From positions 32,436 to 66,433 of the forward strand of contig NZ_DIHC01000020.1 in assembly GCF_002419965.1 (NCBI RefSeq): 33,998 bases of DNA, read 5' to 3'. Positions within the stretch are counted from its first letter, which is position 1; each line of letters opens with the position of its first letter. Position numbers and translations under genes: made by a program. This DNA comes from Pseudomonas sp. UBA5706 (lineage in GTDB: Bacteria; Pseudomonadota; Gammaproteobacteria; Pseudomonadales; Pseudomonadaceae). This document shows positions 6,861 to 14,562 of the stretch, one piece after another. The notes under the pieces are model-generated. The model saw only the letters and a list, made by a program, of their open reading frames with translations. It was not told the origin of the DNA and made no database searches.

Positions 6861-9733
6861 GGCAAAGCCGAGTCCGCAGGCGCGACGTCAGGGGACGAGG
6901 GGGCGCGGATCGGATTTTTCGGCGGCAATGGTGCGAAATATCCCACTACGAGCAGCAGAATGCCAACGCCGATAAACGAGACGATTCGCTCCAGCCCGCC
7001 GCGGTTGCTCAGTTCGACGAAGAACAGCTTGGCGACGACGATGCCGATCAGCACCGCACCGACGATCCACACTTCGCGCCGTGCACGCAGGTGTCCGCCG
7101 ATCATCAGGGCCAGGGCCATCAGTGTCCAGACGATGGATAGACCGGCCTGCACCCGCATCGACTCCAGCAGCGCGTCGGCGTCCCACGGCACGTTCGCCC
7201 AGTGATGAGCGGTGCGCATGACCATCGCCGTGACCAGCACGAATACCGACGCGCCGGCAATCGCCAGTGCCGCTTTGCGTGCGTACTCTGGGCCGATACC
7301 CAATTGTGGCAACTGCTGGCGCGTCCAGCTGAAAATACCGGCAAGCGTAATCAAAAGTCCCAGTTCCAGCGGGTTGATCAGCGGGATATAGGGCAGGGGA
7401 TCGGCCGCACCTTCGCTCAGGCCGTTCGCCAGCCAGAACCACACCAGCATCAATACCGCCAATGGGGCGGCAGCCCAGACGCGGTAGGCGCCAGGATACG
7501 CGGCGATTGGCCAGGGCCAGCGGCGTGGCGTATTCATCGCCAGCAGGTACAGACTCGGCAGCAATGCCCAACCCAGCCAGCGCCATGCATTGTAGGAATC
7601 AGACAGCACCAGCAGCCCGTAACGCAAGTCAAGCGACAGCACGCCAATGATTAACCAGCATCCGAGCACATGGGCAGCCGTGCGCAGACGAGGTTGCAGC
7701 ATGCCGTCTAGCTGTTTAAGCGACAGCAGATGCACCGCGAACACCGCAAGCCAGCCCAGCCAGCCCCAGTCGGCGGCGGGGTCGTAGTAGGCATTGAACA
7801 GCATAAGGCTCAACAGCACGAAACTGGCCGGGGTCAGCAACGTGCATAATTGCGCCAGACCCGACCATCTCAGTCGTAACGCCGCCATGGTCCACAGGCC
7901 CACGCTGGCGGCGCCCAGCAGCAAGAGTGTCGGTATTTCCCGAGCGCCCGGCACGTAATAGGTACTGACACAGAGCGCTACCGACCACCATAACGCACCC
8001 CAGATCAACAGCGCGGGCTGCAAGACCCGTTCGCTGAAGGCCAGACGCAGTGTGCCGATGCGCTCGACCGTAAAGGCGCTGGTCAAACCGGCGAGGGAGA
8101 TGATGAGTGGCGTCCAGAAGTCCCCATGATTGAAGCTCGACGCGTAACCCAACCCGTGCCAACGATCCACGATGCCGAGAAACGCGAAGCCCGCGCCCGC
8201 TTGCAATAACAATCCGAAAAAACGCGCCAGCAAGCGATTCTGACGCATGCCCAGCCAGAACACCGCGGCACCTTCGATCGCCCACGCGACCGTGGTCCAT
8301 TGCGCGCTCAGGCCCAATGGGATCGCCAGTGTTGCGAATACCACGCCCAAAGCCAGGCAGGTTTCTACCAACAACAATGCCCGGCCCGGCGCACGTCCGG
8401 CGAGAACCCTGGCGATGCCCATATAGAGAAGGCCCAGCACCAACGCACTGAATGCCGCACCGAACTCAATGTGCTGGATGATCGCGTATTGCAGCCCGAA
8501 CCCGGCGATCGGCGTACCGAGCAGCAGGCTGCCATCGACGTAATGACTTTGCTTTGCCGACCAGCGGAGCATGGCCTCGCGGCCAGGCTGTTCGGGGCCG
8601 TTGGCGTGCTCGCGTAACTTGCGCCGGGCGAACAGCAGCCCGATGGCCAGATACATCAGGAAAAACAGGATCAGGAACGGTTCGGTGCTCCAGAACAACT
8701 CTGGCGTATAAGACTTCAAGCCCCATGCGCAGCCGATCCCGAAAGTGCCGGCGAAGCCGATCAGGTTCAACGCACGCCAAGCCTTAAACCAGGCAATGGC
8801 GAAAATACCGCCGTTGAGCAGAGCGAAGTAGCTGAACAACGCGACGTGACTGCCCTCGCCGGTGGAGGTGAGCAAGGGCGCGACAAAACCGCCCAGTGCT
8901 GCCACGCAAGCCAAGGCCAGGGAGTTCTGCGTCAACGCCAGGATGGCCGAGAACACTGTGACCGCAATCAGTAACCCCAGGGCCATGCCCGGCGCCAGCA
9001 GGCTGTGGACTTTCATCGCGGCGAAGACCGTCAGGTACAACACCGCCACGCCGGCCCCTTGCAGCATCAGGGCGAATGACGCATTGCGATGGCGCAGCCA
9101 CCACCCCAGGCCCAGCAAGGCCATGGCTGTGGCCGCGACCCCGGCATAACGCGCCTCGATGGGCACGACCATGCCTTCGGTGGCGTAACGCAGCAGGAAC
9201 GCCAGCCCGAGAAACAGCAGCACCACGCCAACGCGCAGCACCGTGTTGCCGCCGAACAGCCACTGCTTGGCGCGCAGCAATGCGCTGTCGAACCTGTTTG
9301 ACTCGGTCGGCTGTCTCGGTTCGGAGGGCGTATGGGGGGCAGAGCGCACGGTTTGCGAGGCGGCGGGACGATTCCAGTCGGAATCGGAGTCGGCGACGAT
9401 TGGGGCAGGGGCGGGTTCGAGGTCTGGAAGATCCCAGAGCAGTTCAGGGCCGGTGTCGGCGACGGGCTCGATGTGCAGTGCAACGGGCACCGGTGCGTCA
9501 GGCATTTGCGCCGCAGCTGAATCGAACTGACTCAGACGCTGTTCAAGGGCTTGCAGGTCCATGCGGGTCTTGGCGAGTTCGGCTTTCTGCGCCGCCGCCT
9601 CGCGGGCCAGCGACGACAGGCGCAAACTCAACCCCAACGCCAGCCCGACCCCTGCGCCCACGGCCCCGCTCATCAGTGACTCGTCCAGCACTGCTCCGAT
9701 CAACAGACCTGCCAGCAAAAGAATCCATTGCAC
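6857..9733 (-). CDS. DUF2339 family polytopic membrane protein
   Basis: A 958-residue inner-membrane protein of unknown function. It opens with a hydrophobic N-terminal segment (QWILLLAGLLIGAVLDES), then a coiled-coil stretch (about residues 42-75, REAAAQKAELAKTRMDLQAL), an acidic Pro-rich linker to about residue 150, and then an almost unbroken series of membrane helices (on the order of twenty-five) to the C-terminus. This architecture is typical of DUF2339. The start is GTG 9733; homologues start MQWI, and only a weak GGGAT site lies 9 bases upstream. It is coupled to DUF3999 by an ATGA overlap. The large number of helices suggests a transporter or a membrane enzyme such as a glycan or lipid transferase, but no catalytic motif is recognisable, so I assign no function. 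Confidence 0.92.
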   Translation of the reverse strand: MQWILLLAGLLIGAVLDESLMSGAVGAGVGLALGLSLRLSSLAREAAAQKAELAKTRMDLQALEQRLSQFDSAAAQMPDAPVPVALHIEPVADTGPELLWDLPDLEPAPAPIVADSDSDWNRPAASQTVRSAPHTPSEPRQPTESNRFDSALLRAKQWLFGGNTVLRVGVVLLFLGLAFLLRYATEGMVVPIEARYAGVAATAMALLGLGWWLRHRNASFALMLQGAGVAVLYLTVFAAMKVHSLLAPGMALGLLIAVTVFSAILALTQNSLALACVAALGGFVAPLLTSTGEGSHVALFSYFALLNGGIFAIAWFKAWRALNLIGFAGTFGIGCAWGLKSYTPELFWSTEPFLILFFLMYLAIGLLFARRKLREHANGPEQPGREAMLRWSAKQSHYVDGSLLLGTPIAGFGLQYAIIQHIEFGAAFSALVLGLLYMGIARVLAGRAPGRALLLVETCLALGVVFATLAIPLGLSAQWTTVAWAIEGAAVFWLGMRQNRLLARFFGLLLQAGAGFAFLGIVDRWHGLGYASSFNHGDFWTPLIISLAGLTSAFTVERIGTLRLAFSERVLQPALLIWGALWWSVALCVSTYYVPGAREIPTLLLLGAASVGLWTMAALRLRWSGLAQLCTLLTPASFVLLSLMLFNAYYDPAADWGWLGWLAVFAVHLLSLKQLDGMLQPRLRTAAHVLGCWLIIGVLSLDLRYGLLVLSDSYNAWRWLGWALLPSLYLLAMNTPRRWPWPIAAYPGAYRVWAAAPLAVLMLVWFWLANGLSEGAADPLPYIPLINPLELGLLITLAGIFSWTRQQLPQLGIGPEYARKAALAIAGASVFVLVTAMVMRTAHHWANVPWDADALLESMRVQAGLSIVWTLMALALMIGGHLRARREVWIVGAVLIGIVVAKLFFVELSNRGGLERIVSFIGVGILLLVVGYFAPLPPKNPIRAPSSPDVAPADSALP

Positions 9734-9905
9734 GCGACGACATCCCGTTTCTGCCGCTAAACGGCGATGGCGAGGAGTATATCGGGCATAGGAAAAGAGA
9801 AAACAATTTGTGTTGCAGGCGAGAAGTGCATCACCGAAGGCACGCCGAGGCCGGACGGTTGCAGATGATCGTCGTACTCGTGGATCTGCAGCTCAATCCA
9901 GGCAT

Positions 9906-9962
9906 GGCTTACCAGCGGAGCGTCTTTGGGAGCGCTGCCGCTGGCGGGCCGGACTGCTACAG
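9906..9962. repeat. REP-like inverted repeat (family A) between glgP and DUF2339
   Basis: The right arm, ending in CCGGACTGCTACAG (9949-9962), matches the family A arm closely. The left arm (9906-9922, GGCTTACCAGCGGAGCG) is a shorter partner. The element lies just past the glgP stop and upstream of the DUF2339 start. The remaining 250-base gap shows no gene. Confidence 0.7.
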
Positions 9963-9985
9963 GATTTGATTACGGCACGCTGTCC

Positions 9986-12469
9986 TCAATCCAGCGCGTG
10001 CCAAATCTCGTTCGCGTACTCGCGAATGGTCCGGTCCGAAGAGAACCAGCCCATGCGCGCGGTGTTGAGTACTGCCGAGCGCCACCATTCCTTACTCTCG
10101 TGCCAGCGTTTTTCGACTCGCACCTGGGCGGCCCAGTACGATTCGAAATCCGCGCAGACGAAGAAGCGGTCGTAGTTGATCAACTGCTCGATCAACCCAG
10201 CGTAACGATATGGATCATCCGGCGAGAACACGCCGCCACGAATTGCCTGCAGCACATCATTCAACCGGGGTGAGGCAGCGATGTCGTTGTGCGCATTGAA
10301 TTCGCCCGCATGTTTTCGCGCTTCGACTTGATGAGAAGTCATGCCGAAAATGAACATGTGCTCAAGCCCGACTTGCTCGCTCATCTCCACGTTGGCGCCG
10401 TCCAGCGTGCCGATGGTCAGCGCGCCATTAAGGCCGAACTTCATGTTACTGGTGCCTGAGGCTTCGAGCCCTGCAGTGGATATCTGCTCGGACAAGTCAG
10501 CGGCCGGGATGATGCTCTCGGCAAGGCTCACGTTGTAGTTAGGGATAAACACCACTTTCAACGCGCCGCGCAGGGTCGGATCGTTGTTCACCGTGCGGGC
10601 GATATCGTTCGCCAGCTTGATGATCAGCTTGGCCGAGTGATAACTGGCCGCCGCCTTGCCTGCAAAGATTTTCACCCGTGGCGCCCAGTTGGTGCTTGGG
10701 TCGGCACGCATGGCCTGATACAGCGCTACGGTGTGAAACAGGTTGAGCAGCTGGCGCTTGTACTCATGAATCCTTTTGACCTGCACGTCGAACAGCGCTT
10801 CGGGGTTAAGCGTGATGCCCAGGCGATCCTGAACGATGGCGGCCAACGCTTTTTTGCTCTGCAGGCGCTGGTCTGCAAACGCCTGCTGGAAGGTTGGGTT
10901 GTCGGCCAGCGGCTCGAGTCCGAGCAGCGCGGTTTCGTGATTGTCCAGTACTTGCTCGCCCAATTCCTTGACCAGCATCGATGTCAGCTGCGGGTTGGAC
11001 TGGAACAGCCAGCGACGGAAGGTAATGCCGTTGGTTTTGTTATTGATCCGATCCGGATAAAGCTTGTGCAGTTGCGCGAACACTGTCTTGCGCATCAGTT
11101 GCGTGTGCAGTGCCGACACGCCGTTGATGCTGTGTGAGCCGATGAATGCCAGGTTGCCCATGCGCACGCGGCGGCCGTTGTCTTCTTCGATCAGGGACAC
11201 GGCGCGCAGCAGGCCGAACAGGTCCGGGTCATCCTTGTGCTCCAGGCGCACGTTGTCGATGTGCTGGGCGTTGATCATGTAGATGATCTGCATGTGGCGC
11301 GGCAGCATGCGTTCCATCAGGCCGACCGACCAGGTTTCCAATGCCTCTGGCAACAAGGTGTGGTTGGTATAGCCCAATGTGCCGACGGTGATGCGCCAGG
11401 CTTCGGCCCATTCCACGTCGTACAGGTCGATGAGGATACGCATCAGCTCGGCGACGGCGATCGAGGGATGCGTGTCATTCATCTGGATCGCAGCGTGATC
11501 GGGCAGGCTGTTGATGGTGTAGCCCATGTTCTTGTGGCGGCGCAGCAGGTCTTGCAGCGACGCCGAGACAAAGAAGTACTCCTGGCGAAGACGCAGCTCC
11601 TGACCCGCTTCGGTGCTGTCGTTCGGGTACAGGACGCGCGAGATACTTTCAGCCCGTACCACCTCCGCGACGGCACCGACGTGGTCACCGGCATTGAAAC
11701 GCTCAAGATGCAGATCTTCAACCGCCCTGGCACGCCACAGGCGCAGCGTGTTCACCGCCTTGCCGCGCCAGCCGACCACCGGGGTGTCGTAGGCAATCGC
11801 GCGCACGGTTTCCCCTGCGGTCCAGATCTGCCGGGTTTCGCCAGAGGCATCCAGCACCGGAGCGCCGGTAACGTCGAGCACCGGCTGCACGCTGCCGCCA
11901 AAGCCGATCTGGTAGATCACCTCCGGGCGCTCGAACTCCCATGGGTTGCCGAAATCCAGCCAGTTCTCGGTCTGTTCCTGCTGCCAGCCGTCGACGATGG
12001 CCTGGCGAAACAGGCCATGCTCGTAGCGAATGCCATAGCCATGCCCGGCAATGCCCAGCGTCGACATGCTCTCCATGAAACAAGCGGCCAGGCGACCGAG
12101 GCCGCCGTTGCCCAATGCGGCATCGGGTTCGAGCGTGCGGATGACGTCCAGATCGACCTTCAGATCCTTGAGCGCTTCACGGGCGATGTCCATGATGCCC
12201 AGGTTGCTCAGGCTGTCGAACATCAGGCGCCCGATCAGAAATTCAAGCGACAGGTAATACACGCGCTTCTTTTCCTGCCGATAGATGTAGCGCGTGTGGT
12301 TCATCCACTTCTCGGCCATTTTGTCGCGGGTGGCCAGGGCTATCGCCATGAACCAGTCATGGTCGAACGCATGGTCGGGGTCCTTACCGACGGCAAACTC
12401 GAGCTTGTTGAGCACAGCTTCACGAAAGGCTGCCACTTCAGCGTCACGAACGTTGGGTTCCAGAGACAT
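9986..12469 (-). CDS. glgP: Glycogen/maltodextrin phosphorylase
   Basis: GlgP cleaves alpha-1,4-glucans with phosphate to release glucose 1-phosphate, a cytoplasmic, PLP-dependent reaction (GT35 family). The product is 827 residues, normal length. Signatures include YYLSLEFLIGRLM near the N-terminus, NGGLGRLAACFMESM, the VKRIHEYKRQLLN block, and the PLP site EASGTSNMKFGLNGAL with the cofactor lysine at about Lys677. ATG 12469 was chosen over a TTG at 12484 because GAGG lies 9 bases upstream of the ATG and it matches homologues (MSLEPNVRDAEV). No other glycogen genes (glgA, glgX, glgB, treS) are nearby, so it is separated from the glg clusters usual in pseudomonads. An inverted repeat lies in its leader (12525-12570). 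Confidence 0.96.
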   Translation of the reverse strand: MSLEPNVRDAEVAAFREAVLNKLEFAVGKDPDHAFDHDWFMAIALATRDKMAEKWMNHTRYIYRQEKKRVYYLSLEFLIGRLMFDSLSNLGIMDIAREALKDLKVDLDVIRTLEPDAALGNGGLGRLAACFMESMSTLGIAGHGYGIRYEHGLFRQAIVDGWQQEQTENWLDFGNPWEFERPEVIYQIGFGGSVQPVLDVTGAPVLDASGETRQIWTAGETVRAIAYDTPVVGWRGKAVNTLRLWRARAVEDLHLERFNAGDHVGAVAEVVRAESISRVLYPNDSTEAGQELRLRQEYFFVSASLQDLLRRHKNMGYTINSLPDHAAIQMNDTHPSIAVAELMRILIDLYDVEWAEAWRITVGTLGYTNHTLLPEALETWSVGLMERMLPRHMQIIYMINAQHIDNVRLEHKDDPDLFGLLRAVSLIEEDNGRRVRMGNLAFIGSHSINGVSALHTQLMRKTVFAQLHKLYPDRINNKTNGITFRRWLFQSNPQLTSMLVKELGEQVLDNHETALLGLEPLADNPTFQQAFADQRLQSKKALAAIVQDRLGITLNPEALFDVQVKRIHEYKRQLLNLFHTVALYQAMRADPSTNWAPRVKIFAGKAAASYHSAKLIIKLANDIARTVNNDPTLRGALKVVFIPNYNVSLAESIIPAADLSEQISTAGLEASGTSNMKFGLNGALTIGTLDGANVEMSEQVGLEHMFIFGMTSHQVEARKHAGEFNAHNDIAASPRLNDVLQAIRGGVFSPDDPYRYAGLIEQLINYDRFFVCADFESYWAAQVRVEKRWHESKEWWRSAVLNTARMGWFSSDRTIREYANEIWHALD

Positions 12470-12524
12470 CAGGTACGACCTCAAGTTGGTTGGACGATTG
12501 AATGGGGTTGGTTGACTGTAGGGC

Positions 12525-12570
12525 GTGTCAGCGGATATGTCCTCTCAAATGGATGAACGTCCGCTGTCAC
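12525..12570. repeat. Inverted repeat upstream of glgP
   Basis: GTGTCAGCGGA (12525-12535) pairs with TCCGCTGTCAC (12560-12570), 10 of 11 positions, across a 24-base spacer that holds further partial symmetry (GTCC/GGAT). It starts 56 bases upstream of the glgP ATG and so lies in the leader or promoter. It may be an RNA hairpin or an operator; it does not match either REP family. Confidence 0.55.
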
Positions 12571-12768
12571 GACTCCGGTTTCGACTCAGACCGCGCGCTC
12601 AGGTTCGCCGACGCTTTATGCCGCCAGGCGTTTTTACAGGCTTGCATTGATCGTTCCAGTTCGCCGGATCGGCATGCGAGCTTACGAACATGATCATTTG
12701 CCAATTCGGGTTTATGATGCCCAACGGCAGATAGATAGAAGCCCCTGAATTGGACTTATGGAGCACCT

Positions 12769-13740
12769 ATGCAGACTTTGTACCCACAGATCAAACCCTA
12801 TGCCCGGCACGATCTGGCAGTGGAAGAGCCTCATGTGCTGTATGTCGATGAAAGCGGCTCGCCGGAAGGCTTGCCGGTGGTCTTCATCCACGGTGGGCCG
12901 GGCGCGGGATGCGATGCGCAGAGCCGTCGCTACTTTGACCCTAACCTGTACCGCATCATCACCTTCGATCAGCGCGGCTGCGGCCGCTCCACCCCTCACG
13001 CCAACCTCGACAACAACACCACATGGCACCTGGTCGAAGACCTGGAGCGCATCCGCAAGCACCTGGGCATCGACAAATGGGTGTTGTTCGGCGGGTCGTG
13101 GGGCTCGACGTTGGCGCTGGCTTACGCCCAGACACACCCTGATCACGTGCATGCCCTGATCCTGCGCGGCATCTTTCTGTGCCGACCGCAGGAGATCAAA
13201 TGGTTCTATCAAGAGGGTGCCAGCCGCCTGTTCCCGGACTACTGGCAGGACTACCTGGCGCCGATTCCCCAGGATGAGCGCGGCGATCTGCTGACCGCTT
13301 TCCATAAGCGGCTGGTGGGCAGCGACCAGATCGCCCAGATGCACGCCGCCAAGGCTTGGTCGACCTGGGAGGGCCGCACCGCGACGTTGCGTCCGAACCC
13401 GCTGGTGGTAGACCGTTTCTCCGAGCCGCAGCGCGCGCTGTCCATCGCCCGTATCGAATGCCACTACTTCGCTAATAATGCATTCCTTGAAGAGAACCAG
13501 CTGATCCGTGACATGCCCAAGATCGCGCATCTGCCAGGGATCATCGTGCACGGCCGTTATGACGTGATCTGTCCGCTGGACAATGCCTGGGAGCTACACC
13601 AGAACTGGCCGAACAGCGAACTGCAGGTGATTCGTGACGCAGGGCATGCGGCGTCGGAGCCGGGCATTACCGACGCGCTGGTACGCGCCGCCTCCCAGGT
13701 GGCTCGGCGATTGCTGGATCTTGCACCGGAAGAGGCGTAA
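12769..13740 (+). CDS. pip: Prolyl aminopeptidase (proline iminopeptidase)
   Basis: Pip is a cytoplasmic serine peptidase (family S33, alpha/beta hydrolase) that removes N-terminal proline from peptides. The product is 323 residues, as expected. The oxyanion motif HGGPGAGCD is at 41-49, the FDQRGCGRS block at 66-74, the nucleophile Ser110 sits in GGSWGS (108-113), and Asp265 (GRYDVICP) and His293 (DAGHAASEPG) complete the triad. The start is ATG 12769 with GGAG 5 bases upstream. The downstream dtd lies 119 bases away on the same strand, and the pair is conserved in pseudomonads; a degraded REP fills the gap. No strong promoter is readable in the 299 bases before it. Confidence 0.96.
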   Translation: MQTLYPQIKPYARHDLAVEEPHVLYVDESGSPEGLPVVFIHGGPGAGCDAQSRRYFDPNLYRIITFDQRGCGRSTPHANLDNNTTWHLVEDLERIRKHLGIDKWVLFGGSWGSTLALAYAQTHPDHVHALILRGIFLCRPQEIKWFYQEGASRLFPDYWQDYLAPIPQDERGDLLTAFHKRLVGSDQIAQMHAAKAWSTWEGRTATLRPNPLVVDRFSEPQRALSIARIECHYFANNAFLEENQLIRDMPKIAHLPGIIVHGRYDVICPLDNAWELHQNWPNSELQVIRDAGHAASEPGITDALVRAASQVARRLLDLAPEEA

Positions 13741-13760
13741 CCAGGATCGCGAAAAGGATA

Positions 13761-13831
13761 CTTGCAGTCCGGGTTGCCGGCGGCAGCGATTTGCAGCGCA
13801 CTATTGCGCTAGCCAGCAACGCCGCTGTAAG
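13761..13831. repeat. Degenerate REP-like element (family A) between pip and dtd
   Basis: The left arm at 13763-13790 (TTGCAGTCCGGGTTGCC then GGCGGCAGCG) is close to the family A consensus. The right arm to 13831 (GCTAGCCAGCAACGCCGCTG) is only loosely complementary, so this is probably a decayed copy. Confidence 0.55.
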
Positions 13832-13859
13832 GCCTGGGCATTGCGGTGTGAGGTATTGA

Positions 13860-14297
13860 ATGAAAGGTTTACTCCAGCGGGTGCGCGGTGCACGGGTTGA
13901 TGTCGCAGGCGAAACAGTCGGCGCCATCGATCAAGGTTTGCTGGTGCTGGTAGGGGTAGAGCCCCAAGACACCCGCGCCAGCGCCGACAAACTCTTGCAC
14001 AAGCTGCTTAACTATCGGGTGTTCAGCGACGCCAACGGCAAGATGAACCTTTCCTTGAGCGATGTAGGCGGCGGCTTGCTACTGGTGTCCCAGTTCACGC
14101 TTGCGGCAGATACGCGCAGTGGCATGCGGCCAAGCTTTTCCAAAGCAGCGCCTCCGGCACTCGGCGCGGAACTGTTCGAGTACTTGCTGGCACTGGCCAA
14201 AACCTCGCACGCAACGGTTGCTTCGGGCCAATTTGGTGCGGATATGCAGGTGCAGTTGGTCAATGATGGCCCTGTGACATTTTTGCTGGAGAGCTAG
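13860..14297 (+). CDS. dtd: D-aminoacyl-tRNA deacylase
   Basis: Dtd hydrolyses D-aminoacyl-tRNA (D-Tyr-, D-Asp-tRNA and also Gly-tRNA(Ala)) and so keeps D-amino acids out of translation. The product is 145 residues, the family norm. Both active-site motifs are present: SQFTLAADT at 77-85 and the C-terminal cross-subunit motif NDGPVTF at 135-141 with its Gly-cisPro pair. ATG 13860 has GAGG 6 bases upstream. It follows pip on the same strand and probably shares its transcript. No terminator is obvious after it. Confidence 0.97.
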   Translation: MKGLLQRVRGARVDVAGETVGAIDQGLLVLVGVEPQDTRASADKLLHKLLNYRVFSDANGKMNLSLSDVGGGLLLVSQFTLAADTRSGMRPSFSKAAPPALGAELFEYLLALAKTSHATVASGQFGADMQVQLVNDGPVTFLLES

Positions 14298-14449
14298 CGC
14301 GAACGTTTTAGTGCAGACCCCCGAATTTCTTGGGCAAAAATGCCACAAATACTTTGTTTCTCCTGATGCGTTGTAACGCGGGCTACTGGATAATCGCGCG
14401 CTACGAAGACGAGCGAATGCGCGTCAAATCGGTAAAAACGCAGACTGGT

Positions 14450-14484
14450 CCGAAACCGTTTGGGGAATCATTAGCCCCTTTCGG
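14450..14484 (+). promoter_or_regulatory. Hairpin in the opgG leader
   Basis: CCGAAA...GGGG (14450-14465) pairs with CCCCTTTCGG (14475-14484), giving 4 + 6 bp with a one-sided bulge CCGTTT and a 9-base loop. It lies 79 bases before the opgG start. No T-run follows, so it is not an intrinsic terminator; it may be a leader structure or a site for osmotic or post-transcriptional control. The surrounding gap (14298-14562) shows no gene and no clear promoter. Confidence 0.4.
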
Positions 14485-14562
14485 AGTCGGAACAATGCTC
14501 GCCAACCCGGCATTTGATAGCTGGCCGTTGGTTTCTTCATCTGTTTTCGGCGAGGGTTGCTC

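Noticed and set aside
12605..12655. ACGCTT...AGGCGTTTTT as an intrinsic terminator on the plus strand
   Set aside because: The stem is only 6 bp with a G-T pair, and no plus-strand gene lies upstream that would need it.
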